DNA of 64,000 bases from an uncultured Pseudomonadota bacterium (GTDB taxonomy: Bacteria > Myxococcota_A > Bradymonadia > Bradymonadales > GCA-2716585), in NCBI GenBank assembly GCA_937123825.1, contig CAKZKQ010000782.1, forward strand, positions 1 to 64,000, read 5' to 3'. Position 1 is the first letter of the stretch. The number at the start of each line of letters is the position of its first letter. Under the pieces are notes generated by a model. The model had not been told where the DNA came from and did not search any database. It was given only the letters and a program-made list of their open reading frames with translations. This document shows, piece by piece, positions 46,145 through 55,336 of this stretch. Made by a program: the position numbers and the translations under genes.

Positions 46145-48121
46145 ATGAAAACTCAAACCAGGACATGGATCGGCGCGGTGTTGCTGGCGGCGGCACTGGC
46201 AGCGGGGGTCTGGACCGCGACCGTGGCCGCCCAGGGCCTCAGTAAGCTCCCCCAGCAGCTTGGCACCGCCGAAGAGATGGACGCCGTCGAGGCCGTCGAC
46301 CGGCGCAAGTTTGTCCGCGCCCGCGAGCTGGCCCAGTCCGTCCTGGACGACGACCCCGAGTCCATCCCAGGGCTCTTTGCCATGGCCAGCGCCCTGCACT
46401 ACGGCGACGGCAACCTCCCCCAGGGCACCTACCTCATCCGGCAAGCGCGCAAGCTCCTTGAGGCCCGCGCAGGCAAAACACCGCGCGATGAGATCAACCT
46501 CTACTGGTACAGGCGGATCATCGACGAGCAAATCTCCATCGCCGGGGACATGGACCGCCGCGAGGACCAGTTGCGCGCCCTGAAGCGCCGCGACGAGGTC
46601 TTTGAACCGCGCCCCGCCGACCACATCTGGGCGATGATCAAGCTGGAGCGGTGGATGGACGCCCGGCGCCAAATCCGCAAGGCCATGAACCACTCCAACC
46701 TGGGCCAGGTCTTTCGCGCCATGAACGGCTTGTGCGCCCTTGAGTTTGAGATGCGCAACCGCGAGGCCGGCTATCTGTCCTGCAAGGCCATGGCGGACCG
46801 CTTTGACAACAACGAGGTCGCCTGGTCCAACACCGCCGAGAGCGCCCTGACGGCGCTGCGTCACGAAGAGGCCGAGACCCACTACTTGAAGGCCACCGGG
46901 CTGGTCAACAACAGCTACGGCAGCCCCTGGCGCTCGCTGGCAATGATCTACCTGCTGGAGGGACGCGTCACCGAGGCTCTCTCGGCGCTCAAGCGCGCTC
47001 AAAAACAGCGCCAGGGGCGCCCCTCCTACACCCACCAGCAAGACCAGGCCAGCATGGACACCGCCGTGGGCTCGCTGATGATCGCTCTGGGGCGCGGCCA
47101 GGACGCCGAGCGGCTGGGACGCCGGGTCTTTGAGCGCCCCGACCGCGCCGGGGGGACCAGCGCCAGCGGCGAGCAGATCAAGATGACCGGCACGCTCCTC
47201 TTCTGGAACGCGCTGCGGATGCGCACTGCACAACTGCGCGAGGCCGACGCCGCCAAACCCTGGTACCAACGCCTGCGCCCCAGCACCGAACGCCGCGCCC
47301 TCGAACTCGAAAACTGGACCGTCGGCCGACGCGCCATCGCCATGCTCGCCAACGAAGCTCGCCTCACCGAACTGCTGCGCCCCCACCTGCTGGGCATCGT
47401 CAACATTGAAATCTGGATGATCGCCAGCAGCATGGAGCTGCTGGGCCCTGGCGTGGCCCAGGCCGCCATCGAAGAGGCCCGCAAGGCCGAAGAGAGCTAC
47501 CCCGGCACCGAAGGCTATTTCAAAGCCCTGGAGGCCGAGGTCGCGCTGCACGGCGGCGATGAAGAGCGCGCCCTGGAGCTGGCCCAGGAAGCGCTGGACC
47601 TGCTGCCGCGCGCCGAGGTGCTGCTGCGCGCCCGAGTGGCCGCCATTGGCGGCAAGGCCGCCGACGAGATGGGCCGCGAAAAACGGCGCAACACCCTCTG
47701 GGACCACGCCCTGGAAGACTTCCCGGCCATCTTCAGGCTCATGGACTACTCCCTGCCCGTCACCGTCAAATACCAGGACAACGACCTGGCCGAGGACATC
47801 GCCGACGCCCTGCTGCGCTCGCCGCGCTTCCACTCCGAAGACGCCGGCCTGACCATCAAGATCACCACCCAGGAAGACGGCGCACGACTGTGCCTCTACC
47901 GCGCCATGGACGCCCTGCACGGCTGCACCACGGTCAAAGCCCAGGAAGACGACGAAGACGACAACGCCCTCACCGTCCGCGCCTCCTCACAGTTCCACGA
48001 CTACGTCATGAGCCCCAAGCTCGACTTAAGCCAGGCTGACGTCCGCTCCCTCGACGGCTCACTGGCCACCGGACGCGCCCGCGAACAGGTCGACAAAGCC
48101 CTCGACAGCCTCGCCCAATAA
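46145..48121 (+). CDS. Exported TPR-repeat protein
   Basis: 658 residues. Signal peptide MKTQTRTWIGAVLLAAALAAGVWTATVAAQ. The mature protein is mostly helical and Ala/Arg/Glu-rich, with many TPR-like units (RKFVRARELAQSVLDDDPESIPGLFAMASAL, NNEVAWSNTAESALTALRHEEAETHYLKATGL, RSLAMIYLLEGRVTEALSALKRAQK, GYFKALEAEVALHGGDEERALELAQEALDLLP). A C-terminal part of ~90 residues departs from the repeat. It is the fourth gene of the DUF58-transglutaminase-MoxR run, 58 bp after moxR, with GGAGG before its ATG. It probably scaffolds envelope partners of that system. Confidence 0.85.
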   Translation: MKTQTRTWIGAVLLAAALAAGVWTATVAAQGLSKLPQQLGTAEEMDAVEAVDRRKFVRARELAQSVLDDDPESIPGLFAMASALHYGDGNLPQGTYLIRQARKLLEARAGKTPRDEINLYWYRRIIDEQISIAGDMDRREDQLRALKRRDEVFEPRPADHIWAMIKLERWMDARRQIRKAMNHSNLGQVFRAMNGLCALEFEMRNREAGYLSCKAMADRFDNNEVAWSNTAESALTALRHEEAETHYLKATGLVNNSYGSPWRSLAMIYLLEGRVTEALSALKRAQKQRQGRPSYTHQQDQASMDTAVGSLMIALGRGQDAERLGRRVFERPDRAGGTSASGEQIKMTGTLLFWNALRMRTAQLREADAAKPWYQRLRPSTERRALELENWTVGRRAIAMLANEARLTELLRPHLLGIVNIEIWMIASSMELLGPGVAQAAIEEARKAEESYPGTEGYFKALEAEVALHGGDEERALELAQEALDLLPRAEVLLRARVAAIGGKAADEMGREKRRNTLWDHALEDFPAIFRLMDYSLPVTVKYQDNDLAEDIADALLRSPRFHSEDAGLTIKITTQEDGARLCLYRAMDALHGCTTVKAQEDDEDDNALTVRASSQFHDYVMSPKLDLSQADVRSLDGSLATGRAREQVDKALDSLAQ

Positions 48122-48131
48122 CACTGCGGGT

Positions 48132-48234
48132 CTGGGCCCGCGGGCCCAGCGGGGGCATGGGGGCAGGCCCCCATAAACAGCCTCTCAAACCGATTGGGCG
48201 GCTTGAAAGGCTCTTGGATGGGGGCAGGCCCCCA
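48132..48234. repeat. Cluster of three GC-rich hairpins after the TPR gene
   Basis: CTGGGCCC/GGGCCCAG (48132-48149), ATGGGGGC/GCCCCCAT (48157-48174) and TGGGGGC/GCCCCCA (48219-48234). The last two share the 16-base core TGGGGGCAGGCCCCCA. They may end transcription of the preceding operon or be REP-like sequences; no T run is present. Confidence 0.6.
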
Positions 48235-48391
48235 AACCCCCGCCAGGAAGACCAAGGATGGCGGGTTGGGACCGAGCAGGGCGAGGCAGATGGATTGACT
48301 GACAAGGCGACGGGCGCAGACGATGCAGCGCATCGTTGAGTACCGTCAACGACGTCAGGCGATTCATCGGTCCGCCCTGTGAAGGGACAAC

Positions 48392-48440
48392 CTGCCATCC
48401 TTGGTCTAAAGCGCCCCTGGACCTGCCATTTTGGTTTGAC
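48392..48440 (+). repeat. Degenerate copy of the dispersed intergenic element
   Basis: CTGCCATCC at the start and CCATTTTGGTTTGAC at the end match the ends of the element at 2681-2737. The middle is shorter and diverged. Confidence 0.4.
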
Positions 48441-49219
48441 AAGAACGCGGGTCTGCTCCATAGCCACGGGATGAAAGACGCTGGATCACCACCCCTTGGA
48501 GAACACCCCATGTCACAGCCCGATCACGATGTCACCGCCGTCCTTTTGGACATCGAAGGCACCACAACGTCCATCAGCTTTGTCCACGACGTGCTCTTCC
48601 CCTTTGCGCGCGCCCACTTTGCGGCCTTTTTGGAACGCTGCTGGGACGAACCCGCCGTGCAGGCCGACGTGGACCTCTTCAGGACGCTGGCCAAAGAAGA
48701 CATCGCCTCGGGGGTCGAGGGCGCCGTGGCCATCCCGGACACAGACGACGCCGCACAGGTCCGAGGGGCCGTGCTCCACAACGCCATGTGGATGATGGAC
48801 AACGACCGCAAAGCCACCGCGCTCAAATCCATTCAAGGCAAGATCTGGAAGGATGGCTACGCCAACGGCGAACTGCTGGCGGATGTCTTTGAGGATGTGC
48901 CGGGGGCGTTTAAGGCCTGGCAACACCGCCAGATCCCTGTCTACATCTACTCTTCGGGCTCCATCGCCGCCCAGAAGCTCCTCTTCGCCCACACCCACCA
49001 CGGCGACCTGAGGCCGCTGCTGGCCGGTCACTTTGACACCACCACCGGCTCCAAAAAAGAGCGCCAGAGCTACCAGACCATCGCCCAGACCATCGGCACC
49101 GCCCCTGAACAGATCCTCTTTGCCACCGACGTGGTCGCCGAGGCCGACGCCGCCGTCGCCGCAGGCATGCGCGCCATCATCATGGATCGACCCGGCAACA
49201 AACCCCAGCCCGAGCACGC

Positions 49220-50532
<1,313 letters not shown>

Positions 50533-50536
<4 letters not shown>

Positions 50537-52416
50537 TGGAGATCACAGCCAGGGTTTTGGGCGTGGGTTTGCCCATCGGGGCAAAGAGTGGCGTCGTCAA
50601 AGATGGCGTCGGTGAAGTCGGCGCCGTCCACCACCGCCCCCGTCAAGTCGGCATCGGCCAGCGTCGCCCCCACAAAAATGGCGTCGGTCAACGTGCGGCC
50701 GCTCAAATCCACCCCGGTCAAATCCGCCCCCCCAAAGTCCTGCCCAGCCAGCGCCACCGGGAGCGTCGCGCCGGTCAGGTTGGCCTCACCCATGGTCGAG
50801 TCCGTGATGGACGCGCCGCTTAAGTTGGTGCCGACCAGCGTGGCCCGGTCCATCATGGTCTGGTTGAGGGTCGCACCGGTCAAATCCGCGTCGGTCAGGT
50901 TGATCCGCGAGCAAATCGAGCCCGACAAATCCACCCCGGGGGCCGTCACGAGGGAGAAACCGCCCAGGTTGAGCGCTGCGTTGGTCAGCTTGCTGCCGGT
51001 CAGGTTTCCACCGTTGAAGAAGAAGAAGGCCATGTCTGCCCCGTCCAAATCGGTGCCCGACAGGTCCACCCCGTCAAAGAGCGCCCCTTGAAAGAGGCCA
51101 TCGCGCAAGCACGCGTTGCGGATGCTCCCCCCAGGCATCTGGAAGTTGTCCATGACCGCCCCTGTCAGGTTGGCGCCGTCCAGGACCCCGTCTTCAAACT
51201 CGGCCTCGGCAAAGACCGCCTGCGGCATCGAGAGCAAGGCCTGCTCCGGATCACAAGGGTCCTCGGGCAGCGCGGCCTCTGGGTCAATGAAGACGCAGCC
51301 GCGCATGTCCGCCGACGCAAAGTTGACCCGCTCCATATTGGCGCCAATGAAGGTCGTCCCCCGAATGTCGGCCCCCGAAAAGTTGACTCGCTCCAGGTTG
51401 GCGCCCGAGAGGTTGACCCCCTCAAAGGTCGCCGACGCAAAGTTGGCGCTGGTCAGGTTCAACCCCAATTCGGACAGATCGCCTCGGACCTGGGTAAAGG
51501 CAAAGTCGGCCCCCTGGATGTTGATCTCATCCTGGGCGATCTGCCCAAAGAGCTCCGCGTCAAGGACCACACCGGCCAGATTCAACTGCGCCTGGGCCAG
51601 ATCCCGCAGATCGATCTGAAGGGTCACCTCGTGCGTGGTTGTCTCGGGGTCGATGGTGATCTCGATGGATTGGGCCTCAAACCCAGAGCGCTGGGTCCGC
51701 ACCGTCAACACCCCGTCGGGGACGTCTTCAAAGGTCACCGGGCGGCTCTCGCGCACGCGCTGATCGACAAAGCGCTGCTCTCCGGCCTCAATCAGCACCC
51801 TTGAGAAGCGCTCGGCGTCGGGAATCCAGGCCGGCAAGACCTCTACGGTGACCTGCACCGTGCCGGTCAGATCACACGCGTCCCCCACCCCGTCGCCTTC
51901 CGCATCGTCCTGCTCGGCGTTGGCGTCGTCGGGGCAGTTGTCCCCATCGTTGTCGACCCCATCCCCGTCACGGTCCCCATCACAGACATCACCCTGCCCA
52001 TCCCCATCGGCGTTGGCCTGATCGGGGTTGGGGTCATCGGGACAATTGTCATCGCGGTCAATGACACCGTCTTCATCGGCGTCGGGACGCGGCACGCAAC
52101 GCCCTTGCTGACAGCGCTCATCGGCAGGACAGTCAGGGTCCAGGGCGCACTGCGCTGCCACACAGACCATGTCTTCACAGATCTGACCGGCGCGGCATTG
52201 CCCATCGTCAGCGCAAGCGCCCGGCGCGTTGTTGGTGTCGTTGTTGGGCTGATCGTTGTTGACGTCGTTGTTCAAGTCATTGTTGACGTCATTGTTTCCG
52301 GCGTTGTTGGCGGGCGGCTGGGTGTCGCCCGTGTCCCCATTGTCGGAGCACGCCCCCAAAAGTGAGGCTGCGGCCAGCGCCAGACAGCGCACCACCCCCC
52401 AAAGACGGCGCCGCAT
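50533..52416 (-). CDS. Lipoprotein with TSP3 calcium repeats and pentapeptide repeats
   Basis: 627 residues from the start at 52416. The signal peptide ends in lipobox LLGAC. An Asn/Asp-rich linker (NNDVNNDLNNDVNND) is followed by a short Cys-rich module (CADDGQCRAGQICEDMVCVAAQC) and two TSP3 units (DADEDGVIDRDDNCPDDPNPDQANADGDGQGDVCD). A beta-rich segment comes next. From about residue 300 to the end there are dozens of pentapeptide repeats, A(D/N)LxG style (LSGANLERVNFSGADIRGTTFIGANMERVNF), which form a right-handed beta-helix. Surface-exposed, Ca2+-binding, structural or adhesive role likely. The frame is open to 52545, but the signal peptide fixes the start at 52416. No strong ribosome-binding site is visible. 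It overlaps the downstream membrane-protein start. Confidence 0.85.
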
Positions 52417-52541
52417 CAGACGACGATCGTTATTGGCAGTGTGTTTGATGGACGGATGTGATGGGCAGGTGTTGAACACGACGCGCGATCCTCTTGATGC
52501 CAGACAGTTTGGCCCACAGGGTACAGCGCATGAGACAACAG

Positions 52542-53810
52542 TCAAAGTCCCCGGCGTCTGCCCCGTGGCGCCCGGCGGCGCTTGAAGCGTTGGCTGACCT
52601 TCCCGATGGGCTGGTGTTCAAAGGGTTCCTTGAGGTAGCTGCGGAACATGGCAAAGTCCAGCTTGGGAAACCACCGCTCGGTCATCGAGTCCCCGGCATA
52701 GCGGTAGGACCACAGCCGCGCCAATTCGCGCTGACTCATCGTGTCGATCCACGCCGCAAAGTTGGCTTCATCCACGCCGTGCAGGTCAAACTCATAGGAC
52801 AGATGCTCGCCGTGGCGATAAAGGTAGATCTGGCGGTACATCAGGCCCTGATCGGTGACCCGAAAGTGCCGCAGGCTGGCGTTGCGGGTGTACTTTTGAG
52901 AAATGGGCGGCGCCGTCAAGAAGAAGGTCTTGTTGTGAACGTAGGCCTCATCGCGGTGCACGTGCCCTGAAAGCTCGGCCTCCACACCGTGACGGTCCAA
53001 CATGTCCAGATAGGCGTGCATCCGGGGCGTGGTCCAACTCTGCGCCAGCCGCGCGGGATAGAACGTGGGCACGGCGGGGATGTGATTGAGAACCATGACG
53101 CGCTGCCCATCGGCGCGGGCCTGAGAGATGAGCGCCTCCATCTGCGCCCACTGCTGGGACGCAACCTGGGCCACGTCGCGCGACCGATTGCGGGCGTTCC
53201 AAAGCTGGGAATCCACCCCAATGATCGTCACAGGGCCGTGGTCGGCGCGGTAGGGCGTCTTGACCTCGGGAAACTCCCTGCTCCACCACGACCGGCGCTT
53301 CTGCGTGGGGCTGAACATGCCGTCGTGGTTGCCCGGCACAATGTTCACGGGCACCTTGAGCTTGGCCAGGAGTTTTTTGAAGAGCTTGATCTGCGGCGGC
53401 GAAAAATGATCGGTCAGATCGCCCGAAATGACCACAAAAGCCGGGCGCGGGTTCATGCGGTTGATGACGTTGATGGCCCGCTCAAAGGTCTCATGATCTT
53501 TGTCGTGACCAACGTGGGTGTCGCTGAGTTGGACAAAGGTCAACTCGGTCTTTCGCCCATCCAAAGGCCAGGGCCCAAAAGGGTCGGTCAGCGGTCGAAA
53601 ACCCAGATTGGGCCTACTCGGCTCGACCTCGGGCAGAATCTCGGACGGCGCGGCGGATGGCGCTGCGGCGATCTCGATCGGCTCGGGGGCAACCGTGGCC
53701 TGAGCCTCTTCGGGAGCACTGGACTGCTCAATAAAGAGGCCACCGAGGGCCACCAGCCCCAGCGAAGCCACGCCAATGCTCGCCACCACAGGTTTGATGA
53801 AGGAAGACAC
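52542..53810 (-). CDS. Exported calcineurin-like metallophosphoesterase
   Basis: 422 residues from a GTG start with AAGGAG upstream. N-terminal membrane anchor or signal (VVASIGVASLGLVALGGLF) and a Pro/Glu linker. The metallophosphoesterase motifs are complete: QLSDTHVGHDKD, VVISGDLTDHF, VPGNHDGMF, VLNHIPAVPTFYP, LSGHVHRDEA. The C-terminal extension (~120 residues) is basic at its very end (KRRRAPRGRRRGL). Likely a phosphodiesterase or phosphatase acting outside the cytoplasm; the substrate is unknown. It lies 126 bp upstream of the pentapeptide-repeat gene on the same strand. Confidence 0.88.
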   Translation of the reverse strand: MSSFIKPVVASIGVASLGLVALGGLFIEQSSAPEEAQATVAPEPIEIAAAPSAAPSEILPEVEPSRPNLGFRPLTDPFGPWPLDGRKTELTFVQLSDTHVGHDKDHETFERAINVINRMNPRPAFVVISGDLTDHFSPPQIKLFKKLLAKLKVPVNIVPGNHDGMFSPTQKRRSWWSREFPEVKTPYRADHGPVTIIGVDSQLWNARNRSRDVAQVASQQWAQMEALISQARADGQRVMVLNHIPAVPTFYPARLAQSWTTPRMHAYLDMLDRHGVEAELSGHVHRDEAYVHNKTFFLTAPPISQKYTRNASLRHFRVTDQGLMYRQIYLYRHGEHLSYEFDLHGVDEANFAAWIDTMSQRELARLWSYRYAGDSMTERWFPKLDFAMFRSYLKEPFEHQPIGKVSQRFKRRRAPRGRRRGL

Positions 53811-53955
53811 GCTGCGACTCCTTGCCGAGGACGGGCGTGGTCAGCGCCCATCACCATTGATCGTGCGCTCCATTGCAGACCGGGTCAAGTTCCTCGACCA
53901 CAACGGGCACCGAAGGCCATCGCAAGATTGTGTCTTCAACCAAATCAACCGGGCA

Positions 53956-54609
53956 TCAATCGTCGAGCGCTTCAAGCTCGCCAAGCGTGTTGATGTTCAC
54001 CAACGAGCGCTGCCACTGCGGGTCCATCTGGACAAGCTCAGGCACGTCCAGCGCCACCACACCGTCCATCTGCCCCAACACGCGCTGCATCGACGCCTGC
54101 CCCCCACGCGCAAGGGCCGCCATTGGCCCTGCCGCCGCCGACGGACGATACAGGGCGTGCAGCGGCTCAAACCGCGCCCCCATCTGCCCCGGCACCCTGG
54201 GCACAATGACGCTCGTCTCTGGGCCGGCCTCCTGGGCCGCCTCAATCATCGCCGCCAAAAGCTGAAGCCGCAGCATCGGCATGTCACAGCCCGTGGCCAG
54301 GACCCACGGCACACCCGACCGCTCGGCATGCTCCAACGCCATCACCAACGCCGCCACAGGACCATCCAACCCAGGATCATCCTCAAGAAAGATCACATCG
54401 GGGTCATGCACCAGATGACCCACCAGACGTGGATGGCGGCTCATGTGCCCCACCGACAACCAGACCTCGGGCGCCTGACACACCAAACGCACCACGCTCA
54501 AGACGTGGTCGATCAAGCGCCGTCCTCGCCAGCGGTGCATGGCCTTGTTGGTGCCAAAGCGCTTGGAGCGCCCACCGGCAAGCACCAACGGTTGGATGAT
54601 GGCGTTCAG
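53956..54609 (-). CDS. mobA: Molybdenum cofactor guanylyltransferase MobA-like
   Basis: 217 residues if translation begins at the CTG at 54609. The nucleotidyltransferase signature LVLAGGRSKRFGTNKAM lies at about residues 7-23, with LEDDPGLDGPVAALVMALEHA, VPWVLATGCDMPML and ARFEPLHALY following, as in MobA. MobA attaches GMP to molybdopterin, giving the bis-MGD cofactor that the oxidoreductase at 10005 requires. Start choice: the strong site GGAGGAG ends just before CTG, which overlaps the stop of the GroES-like gene as CTGA; no ATG, GTG or TTG is close. The next ATG upstream in frame (54687) lies inside the GroES-like gene and its translation looks like a shadow. Confidence 0.85.
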   Translation of the reverse strand: MNAIIQPLVLAGGRSKRFGTNKAMHRWRGRRLIDHVLSVVRLVCQAPEVWLSVGHMSRHPRLVGHLVHDPDVIFLEDDPGLDGPVAALVMALEHAERSGVPWVLATGCDMPMLRLQLLAAMIEAAQEAGPETSVIVPRVPGQMGARFEPLHALYRPSAAAGPMAALARGGQASMQRVLGQMDGVVALDVPELVQMDPQWQRSLVNINTLGELEALDD

Positions 54610-54962
54610 TGGGTCTCCTCCAACGGCACTTCTTCGACGACCGCCAAGACGCGCGCCACTTCCAGCAAGCGCAGCGAATCGTCCCACGGCACCCGCGTGC
54701 CCTCATCTTTGGGAAAGAGGATCCGAGCCCCGCACGGCACCCCCGAAACATTGACCCCCAGCTCCTCATCGGCGCCCACTCCGGCACGGGCCACCTCCAC
54801 GATCTCTCCGTAGAGCGCTTCGGCCAGCTTTTCACGGGCACCCGGGGGCAAAAAGAGCCCCGACTCGTGGCGCTCCTCGTCTTTCAAGACACGCACCAGC
54901 ACACGCGGTCCCATCGGTTGGATGTGGCGCACCACTTTGCGGGGCTTATCATCCATGTCCAT
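54606..54962 (-). CDS. GroES-like co-chaperonin family protein
   Basis: 118 residues from the ATG at 54962, close to the ~97-residue length of GroES with a short insert. RVLVRVLKDEERHESGLFLPPGAREKLAEALYGEIVEVARAG matches the start of the Cpn10 fold including the mobile-loop region, and GARILFPKDEGTRV ... DSLRLLEVARVLAVVEEV matches its end. No groEL lies next to it. It overlaps mobA by four bases, so it might have a special substrate rather than being the housekeeping GroES. ATGs at 54968 and 54956 are alternative starts. The open frame to 55226 encodes non-protein-like text. Confidence 0.78.
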   Translation of the reverse strand: MDMDDKPRKVVRHIQPMGPRVLVRVLKDEERHESGLFLPPGAREKLAEALYGEIVEVARAGVGADEELGVNVSGVPCGARILFPKDEGTRVPWDDSLRLLEVARVLAVVEEVPLEETH

Positions 54963-55336
54963 CCTCATCTCCCAGCCGAACAACACAAACATTCGCAACG
55001 GACTTGCAGCCATCGCCACAACCACGATCGCCATATCACACGGAGAACCCGGGCCACAGTCGCCCAGACACACCGCGAACATAACGAAAGAGAGCAGACA
55101 AAGTCCACGCCGCGTGACCAGATCCAGGATTTGAGCTTGGTGGGGTAAAGGCGTACCGTCTTGTCCATCTCCTGGATAGGAGACGCTCCAACGGGCCCCG
55201 GTATATGGCGGGTTCTGCGGGCTCAAATACTATGAGCACATCACCGGGGCCCGTTTGGACGCCTTATGCCCCACATCCAAAGCAACCCTTGTGCCACAGT
55301 GCAATTTATATTCTGGAACAGACGCAGTGACCGGGC
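54963..55336. other. Gene-free interval, 374 bp, between the retron RT and the GroES-like gene
   Basis: It holds a structured inverted repeat at 55187-55259 and a small 6-bp hairpin near 55168-55183 (TCTCCT/AGGAGA). It must contain the promoter of the groES-like/mobA pair; no clear promoter was seen. Confidence 0.55.
55187..55259. other. Long inverted repeat, candidate structured RNA in the leader of groES-like/mobA
   Basis: A perfect 13-bp stem, AACGGGCCCCGGT (55190-55202) with ACCGGGGCCCGTT (55243-55255), extends to 16 bp with one bulge. The 40-base interior has a further small hairpin (GCTCA/TGAGC). It has no T tail, so it is not a standard terminator. It lies about 230 bp before the GroES-like start. 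I could not match it to a known riboswitch. Confidence 0.5.

Larger units (their letters stand above)
48122..48509. other. Gene-free interval, 388 bp, rich in GC hairpins
   Basis: No supported gene. It holds three GC hairpins (48132-48149, 48157-48174, 48219-48234), a small hairpin at 48334-48351 (CGTTGA/TCAACG) and a degenerate dispersed element at 48392-48440. The frame of mtnC is open back to 48336 but that stretch is not protein-like. Confidence 0.6.

Noticed and set aside
54606-55226. 206-residue version of the GroES-like protein
   Set aside because: The extra 88 residues cross the leader with its hairpins and are not similar to Cpn10; an ATG with a ribosome-binding site lies at 54962.
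55187-55259. Second msr-msd or a terminator for the RT gene
   Set aside because: It has one stem only, no paired a1/a2, no T run, and no second RT nearby. Kept only as an unassigned structured element.
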